Shown here: positions 34,201-42,292 of the stretch, piece after piece
Layout: every line of letters begins with the position of its first letter
How positions within the stretch are numbered: position 1 is the first letter of the stretch
From: RGIG3013 sp045538935
GTDB taxonomy: Bacteria > Bacillota > Clostridia > Oscillospirales > Acutalibacteraceae
Length of the DNA: 64,000 nucleotides
Direction: 5' to 3'
Assembly (NCBI GenBank): GCA_045538935.1
Contig: JAZQEI010000002.1
Span: forward strand, 30,028-94,027
Made by a program: the position numbers and the translations under genes
The notes under the pieces: model-generated
What the model was told of the DNA's origin: nothing
Seen by the model: only the letters and a program-made list of their open reading frames with translations
Databases searched by the model: none

Positions 34201-35385
34201 TTATTCACCAATCCTTTCTGCAGCGCTTGCAAGGCTTAATAGTGTGCTTTCGCTAAATTGCTTGCCGATAAGCTGAACACCGCCAAAAACTAATGCGGGT
34301 GCACCTAAAAGGTTTGCAATAGCTGTATATTCACTTTCTTTATAAACATTTTCGAATGCATCGGCAATGTCATACGGTGCATACTCACTCTTTGAGCATA
34401 CGGGGGTAAGGAAAGCGCAATAATCGTTTAAAAGAGCATTAAACTGTTCGTTAATTACTCTGCGTACTCTTAGCGCTTTGTCATAACAGTCTTTATAGCG
34501 GTTTTTAGATAAAACATCGGAACCGTAAAGAATTATGGCTTTTGTAAGGAAATTAAAGCCCTCGGTACGAGAATTTACATATAACTCGTCTATATTCTTA
34601 TATTCTTTTGCGCGGTGACCGAATTTTACGCCATCGTAACGCGAAAGGTTATTGCAGGTTTCGGCCGAGAATAAAATCTGCCAAGCGGTAGCAGCAAGGG
34701 CAAAAATATCAGAAAAAATTCTTTCTACCTTAACACCTTGTTTTTTAAGTTTTTCGGCAACGGCATCTATTTTTGCCTTTGTTTTATCGTCGGCCTTTTC
34801 ATAAAGCTCGTTTATAATGCAAACCTTTTTGCCATTAATGTCTTGGTTTGTGCTATAGTCGTAAGAGTCATTTTTAAGGCATGTGCCGTCTTTTGAGTCG
34901 TAGCCTGCAATTTTTTCTAAAATTTCTTTTACGTCATTACTATTTTGAGCATAAACGCCTACTGATTCGCCCGAAGCGGCGGTAGAAATAACGCCATAAC
35001 GCGAAACTGTACCATATGTGGACTTTAAAAAGTTAACGCCCGATAATGCGGCAGCTCTGCGCGGTGCGCCGTTTACATCTACACCAATGGCCGCTTTAAC
35101 CGCACCGCTCTTTACAAGCTCTGCGGCGGCGCCCTTTAGGGTGTCTTGTTTTTCATTATAATAAGAAAACTCGCCTACTAAATCTAGACCAAACTCACCA
35201 ACGTGGGTTTTGCCTGAAACCGTGTAGCCTTGTGCCTCTAGTCTTGTTACAACTTCGGCCGAGAAAAGCGGCGCAAAGCCATCTAGCATATATGAGCCCG
35301 CAGTTGCGGCTGCATCTTTTACAAGAAGAGTATCGTCAACGGCAATATTGCCTTTATCAGAAATTTTTGTTGCATAATATTTCAT
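34201..35385 (-). CDS. gatA: GatA-like subunit lacking the amidase catalytic serines
   Basis: A 394-residue amidase-family protein in the GatA position; normal GatA is about 485. Compared by eye with Staphylococcus aureus GatA, about 56 N-terminal residues are missing. The catalytic Lys79 is kept as Lys23 (LLVKDAA). The PGGSSGGS loop with cis-Ser154 is deleted or replaced (QDTLKGAAA), and nucleophile Ser178 in DTGGSIRQP is Ala107 in DVNGAPRRA. The regions after it, such as STYGTVSRYG and NNLSRYDGVKFG, align well. The start has GAGGTGG and lies 10 nt after aspS, so no hidden exon or frameshift can supply the rest. It probably forms the GatCAB complex but cannot hydrolyse glutamine in the known way. 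Confidence 0.85.
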   Translation of the reverse strand: MKYYATKISDKGNIAVDDTLLVKDAAATAGSYMLDGFAPLFSAEVVTRLEAQGYTVSGKTHVGEFGLDLVGEFSYYNEKQDTLKGAAAELVKSGAVKAAIGVDVNGAPRRAAALSGVNFLKSTYGTVSRYGVISTAASGESVGVYAQNSNDVKEILEKIAGYDSKDGTCLKNDSYDYSTNQDINGKKVCIINELYEKADDKTKAKIDAVAEKLKKQGVKVERIFSDIFALAATAWQILFSAETCNNLSRYDGVKFGHRAKEYKNIDELYVNSRTEGFNFLTKAIILYGSDVLSKNRYKDCYDKALRVRRVINEQFNALLNDYCAFLTPVCSKSEYAPYDIADAFENVYKESEYTAIANLLGAPALVFGGVQLIGKQFSESTLLSLASAAERIGE

Positions 35386-35395
35386 AAAACCCACC

Positions 35396-37468
35396 TCACT
35401 TTACAAGTCGCGGTACCTGCCATGCATCGTCACTGCGTTGGGGCGCGCCTTTAAGAAGATCTTCTCTTTTAAAGGGTTGCTCGCGTACGTCGTCGCGCAA
35501 TACATTGGTCATAGGCTGTACATAAATCATTTGTTCTACATTTTCGGTGTCTATTTTAGCAAGATTTTCTTCTGCCGACTTCATATTAGCAAATATATCT
35601 TGCATTTTTGCTTCTTCATCTTCGGTTAACGACAGTTGGTTTAACTGTTGGTCGTTAGCAAAGGCCGAGCGTTTTTCGCTTACACGTTTACTACCCACAG
35701 CACCCGCTCTTGCGGCAAGAGCGCTATTGTTACCTAAAAGGTGAACATCTTCTAACTGCTGATTTGTAACCTCACTAGGTGCGCCGAGAAGTAAATCTTG
35801 AGCGTTACCGTTTAAGGGGAATGCAATTACATCTAAGATTTTTTCTTCATCGGTAAGCAGCATTACCATTCTGTCTACACCCGGTGCCATACCGGCATGT
35901 GGCGGTGCGCCGTACTGGAAGGCGGTATAAAGAGCGTTAAAGCGTTTCTTTAATTCGTCCTCAGAATAGCCTGCAATATCGAAGGCTTTTTTCATAATGT
36001 CTATATCGTGGTTACGAACCGCACCCGAGGCAAGCTCTATACCGTTACAAACAAGGTCGTACTGATATGCCAAAACTTTTGTTGGGTCGGGGCCGTTTAA
36101 TGCATCCATACCGCCCTGTGGCATAGAGAACGGGTTGTGAGTGAATATGGTATCGCCCGTTTCTTCGTCGATTTCGTACATTGGGAAGTCTACAACAAAG
36201 CAGAATTCAAAGGAATCGTTATTTATAAGGTTTAACTGCTCTTTTGCAGCAAGCCAAGTGCGTATATGACCTGCTTTTTTGGCGGTATCGTTTTCTTTAT
36301 CATCGCAAATAAAGAAGAGTGTTTCGTTCTCTTTAACGCCCGTAAGTTCTATAATCTCGGCCTTTTTAGCATCGGTTAAAAACTTTGCAATAGGTCCTAT
36401 AAACGCGCCATCTTTAAGTGTAATGTAACCAAGACCGCCGAGGCCTACTTGAGCAGAGGTTGCAAACTTTAGAGAATCCTCAAAGAATTTGTTAGATTTG
36501 CCGCTACAGTTAGCCACAATACCTCTAACCGGTCTGCCCTTGAATGCAGGGAAATCTACCGTGGCAAAGAAATCGGTCAAATCTTTAATTATAAGCGGAT
36601 TGCGTAAATCCGGCTTATCGGAGCCGTATTTAAGCATACTTTCAGCATAGGTTATACGTCTAAAGGGCTTTGGTGTTACCTTTTTGTTAGAGAACGTAGT
36701 AAAGGTGTCGTAAATAACGTCTTCGCAAACGTCTAAAACCTCTTCTTGTGTGGCAAAGGCCATTTCGAAGTCTAGCTGATAAAATTCACCCGGTGAACGA
36801 TCTGCACGGGCATCTTCATCTCTAAAACAAGGTGCTATTTGGAAGTATCTGTCAAAGCCCGACACCATAAGCAACTGCTTAAACTGCTGAGGTGCTTGGG
36901 GAAGCGCATAGAATTTACCCGGATGCTTACGGCTGGGTACTAAAAAGTCACGCGCACCCTCTGGGGACGATGCCGTAAGAATGGGGGTTTGCATATCTAA
37001 AAAGCCCTTATCTTCCATTTTGTTGCGTAAATGGCGGATAATTTTGCTTCTTATAACTAAATTTTCGTGGTTTTTAGGATTACGAAGGTCTAAGTAACGG
37101 TATTTAAGGCGCAATTCGTCTTTAGACTGGCGTGATGCTCTAACATCGAACGGGAGCATATTTACGCTTTTACCGAGTACCGTTAGAGTATCGGCAATAA
37201 GTTCAACTGTACCTGTGTCGATTTTCTCATTTACGGTATCGACATCGCGCTTGCTAACTGTACCTGTTACCGAAATAACTGTTTCGCGGTTAACGTTTTT
37301 AAGTAATTGCTCATTATGAACAACTACCTGTGTTACGCCTGTATAGTCGCGCAAATCAATAAAAATAACTCCGCCGTGGTCGCGAACTACATCTACCCAA
37401 CCCGCCAAAGATACCGTGCTACCGATATGTGTATCTCTAATATCGTTGCACTTAAGAGTTCTGTACAT
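35396..37468 (-). CDS. aspS: Aspartyl-tRNA synthetase fused to GatC
   Basis: A 690-residue protein. Residues 1 to about 585 are bacterial-type AspRS: OB-fold anticodon domain, class II motif 2 in FRDEDARADRSPGEFYQLD, a GAD insertion, and GMAPGVDRMVMLLT as motif 3. The anticodon domain has RDHGG, with His31 where discriminating AspRS has Leu, which marks the non-discriminating type. After a linker, residues about 612-690 are a complete GatC (LSLTEDEEAKMQDIF, IDTENVEQM, NVLRDDVREQPF, VPRLVK). Fusion links Asp-tRNA(Asn) formation to transamidation. AGGAGGT lies 8 nt before the ATG. It is the first gene after the T-box. Confidence 0.93.
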   Translation of the reverse strand: MYRTLKCNDIRDTHIGSTVSLAGWVDVVRDHGGVIFIDLRDYTGVTQVVVHNEQLLKNVNRETVISVTGTVSKRDVDTVNEKIDTGTVELIADTLTVLGKSVNMLPFDVRASRQSKDELRLKYRYLDLRNPKNHENLVIRSKIIRHLRNKMEDKGFLDMQTPILTASSPEGARDFLVPSRKHPGKFYALPQAPQQFKQLLMVSGFDRYFQIAPCFRDEDARADRSPGEFYQLDFEMAFATQEEVLDVCEDVIYDTFTTFSNKKVTPKPFRRITYAESMLKYGSDKPDLRNPLIIKDLTDFFATVDFPAFKGRPVRGIVANCSGKSNKFFEDSLKFATSAQVGLGGLGYITLKDGAFIGPIAKFLTDAKKAEIIELTGVKENETLFFICDDKENDTAKKAGHIRTWLAAKEQLNLINNDSFEFCFVVDFPMYEIDEETGDTIFTHNPFSMPQGGMDALNGPDPTKVLAYQYDLVCNGIELASGAVRNHDIDIMKKAFDIAGYSEDELKKRFNALYTAFQYGAPPHAGMAPGVDRMVMLLTDEEKILDVIAFPLNGNAQDLLLGAPSEVTNQQLEDVHLLGNNSALAARAGAVGSKRVSEKRSAFANDQQLNQLSLTEDEEAKMQDIFANMKSAEENLAKIDTENVEQMIYVQPMTNVLRDDVREQPFKREDLLKGAPQRSDDAWQVPRLVK

Positions 37469-37499
37469 AAAATTTTACCTCCTAATAATGATAAAAAAG

Positions 37500-37712
37500 A
37501 AAAGTCCCGAGGAATATAAAAATATTCCCGGGACGAGCAAATAATTTTACCCGCGGTGCCACCCGCATTGATGTGCTAAAAAACACATCCTCTTTTATAT
37601 TCAGTTTATGACTGCCACGGAGTGTTCCCAAGCTTACTACTCACCTTAGATGCGCTTTCAGTCGCCGACGCATCCTCCCTGATAGGCTTTCCAAAAAAGC
37701 CGAGTCTCCGCA
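37500..37712 (-). promoter_or_regulatory. T-box leader of the aspS-gatC operon, specifier AAC (Asn)
   Basis: On the minus strand the T-box core GGGTGGCACCGCGG (37564-37551) is followed by an intrinsic terminator, 37504-37517 with 37522-37534, then T-runs. Stem I spans about 37710-37615, with CGGAG/CTCCG at its base. By the same geometry as the Cys and Phe T-boxes in this window, the specifier in GGGAACACTCC is AAC, followed by A. The leader should therefore sense uncharged tRNA-Asn and turn the operon on. T-box identity is firm; the specifier call is from alignment by eye. Confidence 0.88.
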
Positions 37713-37715
37713 GAT

Positions 37716-37744
37716 ATTTTAACAAATAGCGTATATTTTGTCAA
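37716..37744 (-). promoter_or_regulatory. Promoter of the aspS T-box operon
   Basis: TTGACA (37744-37739), a 17-bp spacer and TAAAAT (37721-37716), immediately before stem I of the T-box. Confidence 0.8.
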
Positions 37745-37782
37745 TAACATTTTTTGGTTTACATAAACATATTATGCCTTTA

Positions 37783-38994
37783 TTATCCAATTATACCTAA
37801 CAATTTTTTCATAATGTCGGGTCCGTGCTCTACAAAATTGCCCGATGCTTCACAATTTTCTTCGGTTAGAACGTTGCCGTTAATTAAATTTGTGCTATCG
37901 AAAATTAAATAGGGCACAGGGTCTGACGAATGGGTGCGAATACTTAGCGGTGTGGGGTGGTCGGGCATAACAAGAACCTTATAATCACCTTTAGACTTTA
38001 GGTATTCTATAAGCGGTTTTACGATTTTTTCATCGATTAACTCTATGGCCTTTACCTTTTTATCACACTCTCCCCTATGGCCGCATTCGTCGGGTGCTTC
38101 TATGTGAATATATACAAGGTCGTTTCCGCTCTCAAAGCATTCTATTGCAGCGGCAGCTTTGCCGTCAAAATTAGTGTCTATATAACCTGTGGCTCCCAAT
38201 ACGTCGGGTGTGGCCATTTTGGCGCATTTGCCAATGCCTTTTAGTAAATCTACCGCCGAAATTACGGCGCCCTTAACGCCGAATTTTGCTTCAAAATCTT
38301 CTAGCTGAGGTTTTGTGCCCTCACCCCAAAGCCAAATAGAGTTTGCGGGAGCAAGACCCTTTTTAACACGCTCTATATTAATAGGGTGATTAATTAAAAG
38401 GTTATAGCTTTTCTTCATAAGCTCAATTAACTCTTTAGCGTTTTGATGGTTAGATAAATGCTCGGTTATTTTTTTATTTGTAATATCGTGCGGAGGGGTT
38501 AGGTTGCCGAGTTCTAGCGTGCCATTATCAACAACCAAACAATGCCTATAGGCAACACCCGCATAAAATGCAAATTTATCACTACCTAAATTTTGGTTTA
38601 CATAATCTATTAAAACTGTGGCCTCTTCGGTAGAAATATCGCCCGCGCAGTAATCTAGCATGGTTTTATCGGCATAATTTTCTTCATCTGAAAGGGTTAC
38701 AAGGTTACAGCGAAGGCAAATATCGGTATCCTTTAAATCTATGCCAATGCTTGCGGCCTCTAGCGGTGAGCGGCCCGTGTAGCAAACAAATGGGTCGTAA
38801 CCCATAACCGATAAATTTGCAACATCGCTACCCGGTTTTAAACCTTTGGCTACCGTTTTACACATTCCGATTTCTGCTTTTTTTGCCAATGCATCTATAT
38901 TAGGTTTATGTGCTAATTGCATTGGTGTTTTATTATTTAATGCGGCATTTGGAGTATCTGCCATACCGTCACACAGTACAACTAAATATTTCAT
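37783..38994 (-). CDS. apgM: Cofactor-independent phosphoglycerate mutase, ApgM type
   Basis: A 403-residue member of the alkaline-phosphatase superfamily that interconverts 3- and 2-phosphoglycerate without 2,3-bisphosphoglycerate. The metal Asp is in LCDGMAD, the nucleophile region in GSDVANLSVMGYDP, then CYTGRSPLEAASIG, with C-terminal metal ligands in DECGHRG and VMPDHPTPL. This is the archaeal-type (COG3635) form also found in Clostridia, shorter than GpmI. AGGAGG precedes the ATG. It stands alone upstream of the aspS T-box promoter. Some relatives have been annotated as homoserine kinases, a less likely alternative. Confidence 0.88.
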   Translation of the reverse strand: MKYLVVLCDGMADTPNAALNNKTPMQLAHKPNIDALAKKAEIGMCKTVAKGLKPGSDVANLSVMGYDPFVCYTGRSPLEAASIGIDLKDTDICLRCNLVTLSDEENYADKTMLDYCAGDISTEEATVLIDYVNQNLGSDKFAFYAGVAYRHCLVVDNGTLELGNLTPPHDITNKKITEHLSNHQNAKELIELMKKSYNLLINHPINIERVKKGLAPANSIWLWGEGTKPQLEDFEAKFGVKGAVISAVDLLKGIGKCAKMATPDVLGATGYIDTNFDGKAAAAIECFESGNDLVYIHIEAPDECGHRGECDKKVKAIELIDEKIVKPLIEYLKSKGDYKVLVMPDHPTPLSIRTHSSDPVPYLIFDSTNLINGNVLTEENCEASGNFVEHGPDIMKKLLGIIG

Positions 38995-39133
38995 AAGTGC
39001 CTCCTTTTTGCGTACTTTTATTACAGTTATTATAAATCAGTTTTTTAAGGTTGTAAAGTATTAACAAAAATTTTCTTTATTATTTTAGTAAGTTATTATA
39101 TAATAGTTTTAGAATATGCGGTGAGGTGGTAAT

Positions 39134-39466
39134 ATGTCTAACCAAATACGTTTTAAAATAGGCGGTATGGAATATGCCGTAAACTCTGATGACGACGAAT
39201 TATACATAAAAAGTCTAGCCTCTGAGCTTGATAGAAAGCTTACCTCTTTGCAAAATGAAAATCGGTTTTTATCTACCACAATGGTTGCAGTTTTAGCCGC
39301 TTTGGAGGCATACGATGCCGCAAAAAAACAAATGGCTGAAAACGATAAGCTCCGCTTAGAAATTAAGGGGCTTTTAGAGCAAACCGCTTGTGCAAAAATG
39401 GAGGCTGACCGAGCCACAAGAAAACTAAACGAGCTTTTAGGAAATAATGATGAACAAAACTTTTAA
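39134..39466 (+). CDS. zapA: Cell division protein ZapA
   Basis: A 110-residue ZapA-family protein that stabilises the FtsZ ring. The N-terminal domain (QIRFKIGGMEYAVNSDDDEL) is followed by a long coiled coil (about residues 30-105, rich in Leu, Glu and Lys). GAGGTGG precedes the ATG. It overlaps the next gene by 20 nt, so the two are translated together; zapA-U32 peptidase pairing is common in Firmicutes. A TATAAT at 39099-39104 is a likely -10, without a clear -35. Confidence 0.88.
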   Translation: MSNQIRFKIGGMEYAVNSDDDELYIKSLASELDRKLTSLQNENRFLSTTMVAVLAALEAYDAAKKQMAENDKLRLEIKGLLEQTACAKMEADRATRKLNELLGNNDEQNF

Positions 39467-41519
39467 GCGTGTAGAAATTTTATCACCCGCGGGCAGCGAG
39501 CAAGCCGTTATTGCGGCTGTGCGCAGCGGGTGTGATGCAGTATATTTGGGCGGTGCATCTTTCAATGCAAGGCGCGGCGCCGAGAATTTTACGCCTAATA
39601 CTTTAAAAAGCGTGGTAGAATATTGCCACAAATCTTACGTACAGGTGTATTTTACTTTAAATATATCGGTACACGAAAACGAGTTAAAATGCGCTTTAGA
39701 TGAGGCCAAAACCGCAAACGAGTGCGGTGTTGATGCATTTATTGTTTCGGACTTAGGTCTTGCAAAAATACTAAAAGCCAGTATAAAAGATGTTGTTTTG
39801 CACGGCTCTACGCAGATGTCGGTATCTGACCCAAATGCCTTGCCTATACTAAAAAAGTTAGGCTTTTCAAGGATAGTTGTAGCCAGAGAAATGAGCAAAG
39901 ACGACCTTGCTTTATTTTGCAAAAAGGCAAAAGAACTGGAAATTGAGGTTGAGGCATTTGTGCACGGAGCTTTGTGTATGTGTTTGTCGGGACAGTGCTT
40001 TCTGTCGGCAATGCTAGGCTCTCGCTCGGGCAACCGTGGTCTTTGCGCCGGGCCTTGCAGACTTCCGTTTAGTACAAAAAATTCTAAAAACAATTATGAT
40101 TTAAGTTTAAAAGATTTATCGCTCTTGGACTATGTAGATGAGTTAACAAAAATGGGTGTAAAATCCTTTAAAATAGAGGGCCGAATGAAGCGTCCTGAGT
40201 ATGTAGCAGCGGTAACAAACGCCTTTAGGCAAGCGGTTGATTTTGGCTTTGTAAACAATGATACCAAGCAGCTGTTAAGCGATGTTTTTTCGCGCTCGGG
40301 TTTTACCGACGGATATTTTACAGACAAGGTAGACCGCAATATGTTTGGCGTTAGAACCGATGAAGATGCCAAAATGTCTAATGCGGTATTAAACGAAATT
40401 CACTCTATTTACCGAAACGAACGCCAAAGTGTGCCAATTAGCGCTAAAATGACATTAAAACAAAACGAGCCTTGTGTTCTTAACCTTTCAGACGGTGTAA
40501 ATGAGGCGGAGGTTTTAGGGGTAACACCCGAAACCGCACAAAACCGACCTGCAGATTACGAGTATTTAAAAAGGCAAATTTCAAAGCTTGGCTCTACCCC
40601 GTTTTATTTAAATAATTTTGAGTGCCAAATTGACGGACCTCTTACCCTACCGACAAGCGAGATTAACAACCTACGGCGCAAGGGTACCAATATGTTGTTA
40701 GAAAAACGGGCACATAGTGTTCAAAAAGAATTTAAGGCAGATTTTTCGTTAAAAACAAATGAATATAAAAATCCGCTAAATTTAAACGGGACATATGCCA
40801 GATTTGATAATTTGGCTCAAATTCCTAACAATTTAGAGGGTATTAATGGCATAATTTTGCCGCTAGATGCCGATTTTGAAAAGGCAAAATTACTACACCA
40901 AAATGTATTTGCCGAACTACCCAGAGCCAACACAAACTCAAAATTAATTACAGAGCTTCTAACCAAAGCAAAGCCGTTTATTAAGGGCGCATTTTGCGGA
41001 ACTTTATCTAACATTCAGCTTTGCAACGAGCTTAATATAAATATAATTGGCGGCTTTGGTTTAAATATTTACAACTCGCACACCGTAAGTGTTTTAGAAG
41101 AGTTTGGTGTACTAGGCTTTACTGCTTCGTTTGAAACACATATTAAAAATGCAAAGAGCATTAAATCTAGCAGACCTATGGGTGCAATTGTTTACGGCAA
41201 TTTGCCGCTTATGTATTTCAAAAACTGCCCCATAAAACAAAACATTGGTTGCAAAGAGTGTGGCAGAAAGGGTTATATTACCGACCGAAAGAGTGAGAAT
41301 TTTTCGCTGCTTTGCCGTTTTGGATATACCGAGCTTTACAACTGTAAGCCTTTATATCTTGCTGACCAAATTGACGATTTTGACTCTTTTGATTTTAAAA
41401 TTTTATACTTTACCACCGAAGATACATTAAGGTCAGAAAAAATAATTAATATGTATAAAAACGGCCTTACTGCCGATTTTGATTACACAAGAGGGCTATA
41501 TAAAAAGGGTGTAGAATAA
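39447..41519 (+). CDS. U32-family peptidase / RNA hydroxylation protein
   Basis: A 690-residue U32 protein. Seen are EILSPAGSEQAVIAAVRSGC, DAVYLGG, and the Cys-rich signature CMCLSGQCFLSAMLGSRSGN with GLCAGPCRLPF, which in relatives binds an Fe-S cluster. Long U32 members such as RlhA and TrhP act in hydroxylation of rRNA or tRNA rather than proteolysis; this two-part length is like RlhA. A further cysteine group (CPIKQNIGCKECGRKG) lies near residue 600. Substrate is inferred from family only. It starts inside zapA at ATGATG. Confidence 0.85.
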   Translation: MMNKTFKRVEILSPAGSEQAVIAAVRSGCDAVYLGGASFNARRGAENFTPNTLKSVVEYCHKSYVQVYFTLNISVHENELKCALDEAKTANECGVDAFIVSDLGLAKILKASIKDVVLHGSTQMSVSDPNALPILKKLGFSRIVVAREMSKDDLALFCKKAKELEIEVEAFVHGALCMCLSGQCFLSAMLGSRSGNRGLCAGPCRLPFSTKNSKNNYDLSLKDLSLLDYVDELTKMGVKSFKIEGRMKRPEYVAAVTNAFRQAVDFGFVNNDTKQLLSDVFSRSGFTDGYFTDKVDRNMFGVRTDEDAKMSNAVLNEIHSIYRNERQSVPISAKMTLKQNEPCVLNLSDGVNEAEVLGVTPETAQNRPADYEYLKRQISKLGSTPFYLNNFECQIDGPLTLPTSEINNLRRKGTNMLLEKRAHSVQKEFKADFSLKTNEYKNPLNLNGTYARFDNLAQIPNNLEGINGIILPLDADFEKAKLLHQNVFAELPRANTNSKLITELLTKAKPFIKGAFCGTLSNIQLCNELNINIIGGFGLNIYNSHTVSVLEEFGVLGFTASFETHIKNAKSIKSSRPMGAIVYGNLPLMYFKNCPIKQNIGCKECGRKGYITDRKSENFSLLCRFGYTELYNCKPLYLADQIDDFDSFDFKILYFTTEDTLRSEKIINMYKNGLTADFDYTRGLYKKGVE

Positions 41520-41522
41520 AAC

Positions 41523-41554
41523 AAAACCTACTGTATTTTGGTACAGTAGGTTTT
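41523..41554. terminator. Terminator after the U32 gene
   Basis: AAAACCTACTGTA (41523-41535) pairs with TACAGTAGGTTTT (41542-41554), followed by T-rich sequence. It also lies at the 3' end of the small minus-strand frame. Confidence 0.9.
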
Positions 41555-41558
41555 TATT

Positions 41559-41765
41559 TTATATAAAGAACAAAAACGATATTATTAGCCTGCGGCGTTC
41601 CTTGCGCCAATGTTTTTGGTCGTTCGAACCAGGATGGGCGCGTTTAATTTCCATTGTTAAGTATTTGTAGTTTTCTTTAAAGTCGACATAGCGTATTGCA
41701 TATGTTAATGATAGTATAACCAAAATTATTGCCGAAAAAATTATAATTGCCAGTGCTTTGTCCAT
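41559..41765 (-). CDS. Small single-pass membrane protein, unknown
   Basis: A possible 68-residue protein, not recognised. An N-terminal hydrophobic segment (about residues 4-25, LAIIIFSAIILVILSLTYAI) is followed by a basic tail (KHWRKERRRL). AGGCGG lies 9 nt before the ATG. It converges on the U32 gene and shares its terminator. The length and membrane segment are reasonable for a real gene, but the tail coincides with a stretch similar to the tRNA-side repeat (TTCGAACCAGGA on the plus strand), so it could be chance. Confidence 0.45.
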   Translation of the reverse strand: MDKALAIIIFSAIILVILSLTYAIRYVDFKENYKYLTMEIKRAHPGSNDQKHWRKERRRLIISFLFFI

Positions 41766-41875
41766 GGGGTACCGCCTTTTGAAGTTGCTAATTTTATTAT
41801 ATTGTAATTTGTAAATTAATGCAACTGTTATATTGCATAATTTTTCTTAAGTATATCACATTAAATTCTAAATAT

Positions 41876-41936
41876 CAAGTACTCGAAGTATAAAAATTTT
41901 TTAACGCTCTATACTTTTATCAAGTAATTGAAGTAT
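41876..41936 (+). promoter_or_regulatory. Paired direct-repeat sites ahead of the small Xre gene
   Basis: CAAGTACTCGAAGTAT (41876-41891) and CAAGTAATTGAAGTAT (41921-41936) are near-identical and 45 bp apart. Each contains AAGTA twice with a 9-bp period. TATACT (41910-41915) lies between them. They look like autoregulatory operators; the second would block the ribosome binding site region. Confidence 0.55.
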
Positions 41937-41949
41937 TGAGGTGTTTTAA

Positions 41950-42189
41950 ATGCAATTAAACATGGCAGTATCGTTACGGATTAAAGAACTTTTAAAAGAA
42001 CGAAATATGACCCAGTACGCTCTATATATTAAAAGCGGCGTACCACAGTCTACCCTAAGCACAATAATGGGCTGTAATTTTAATAGTATGAAGCTTAGAA
42101 TTATTTATGAAATTTGCGAGGGGTTAGAAATAGACCTTAAAACCTTTTTTGACTCACCTTTGTTTAACAGAGAAAATATTTTTGATTAA
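41950..42189 (+). CDS. Small Xre-type helix-turn-helix regulator
   Basis: A 79-residue protein with one HTH domain: VSLRIKELLKERNMTQYAL, then GVPQSTLSTIMGC (recognition helix) and LRIIYEICEGLEIDLKTFF, typical of the HTH_26/Cro-C1 group found in Firmicutes. GAGGTG precedes the ATG. There is no adjacent target gene on the same strand; paired repeats upstream suggest autoregulation. Confidence 0.82.
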   Translation: MQLNMAVSLRIKELLKERNMTQYALYIKSGVPQSTLSTIMGCNFNSMKLRIIYEICEGLEIDLKTFFDSPLFNRENIFD

Positions 42190-42204
42190 TTTTATTTTGG
42201 CAAA

Positions 42205-42237
42205 AAAGACCGCAGACTAAACTAGTCTGCGGTCTTT
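42205..42237 (+). terminator. Terminator after the small Xre gene
   Basis: A 15-bp perfect stem AAAGACCGCAGACTA (42205-42219) with TAGTCTGCGGTCTTT (42223-42237), 3-nt loop. Confidence 0.85.
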
Positions 42238-42254
42238 AATTGTATAACGAAAAC

Positions 42255-42279
42255 AAGGCGGCCCTGTACAGACCGCCTT
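42255..42279 (-). terminator. Probable terminator after upp
   Basis: AAGGCGG (42255-42261) pairs with CCGCCTT (42273-42279), with extra pairing in the loop. The minus strand continues GTTTTCG, a weak U-tract. Confidence 0.6.
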
Positions 42280-42292
42280 AAAGCTTATTTTA

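Noticed and set aside
34201..35398. Frameshift or mis-called start as explanation for the short GatA
   Set aside because: aspS ends 10 nt before the gatA ATG and that ATG has a good ribosome binding site, so the missing N-terminus has no room. The Ser loss lies in continuous, well-aligned sequence.
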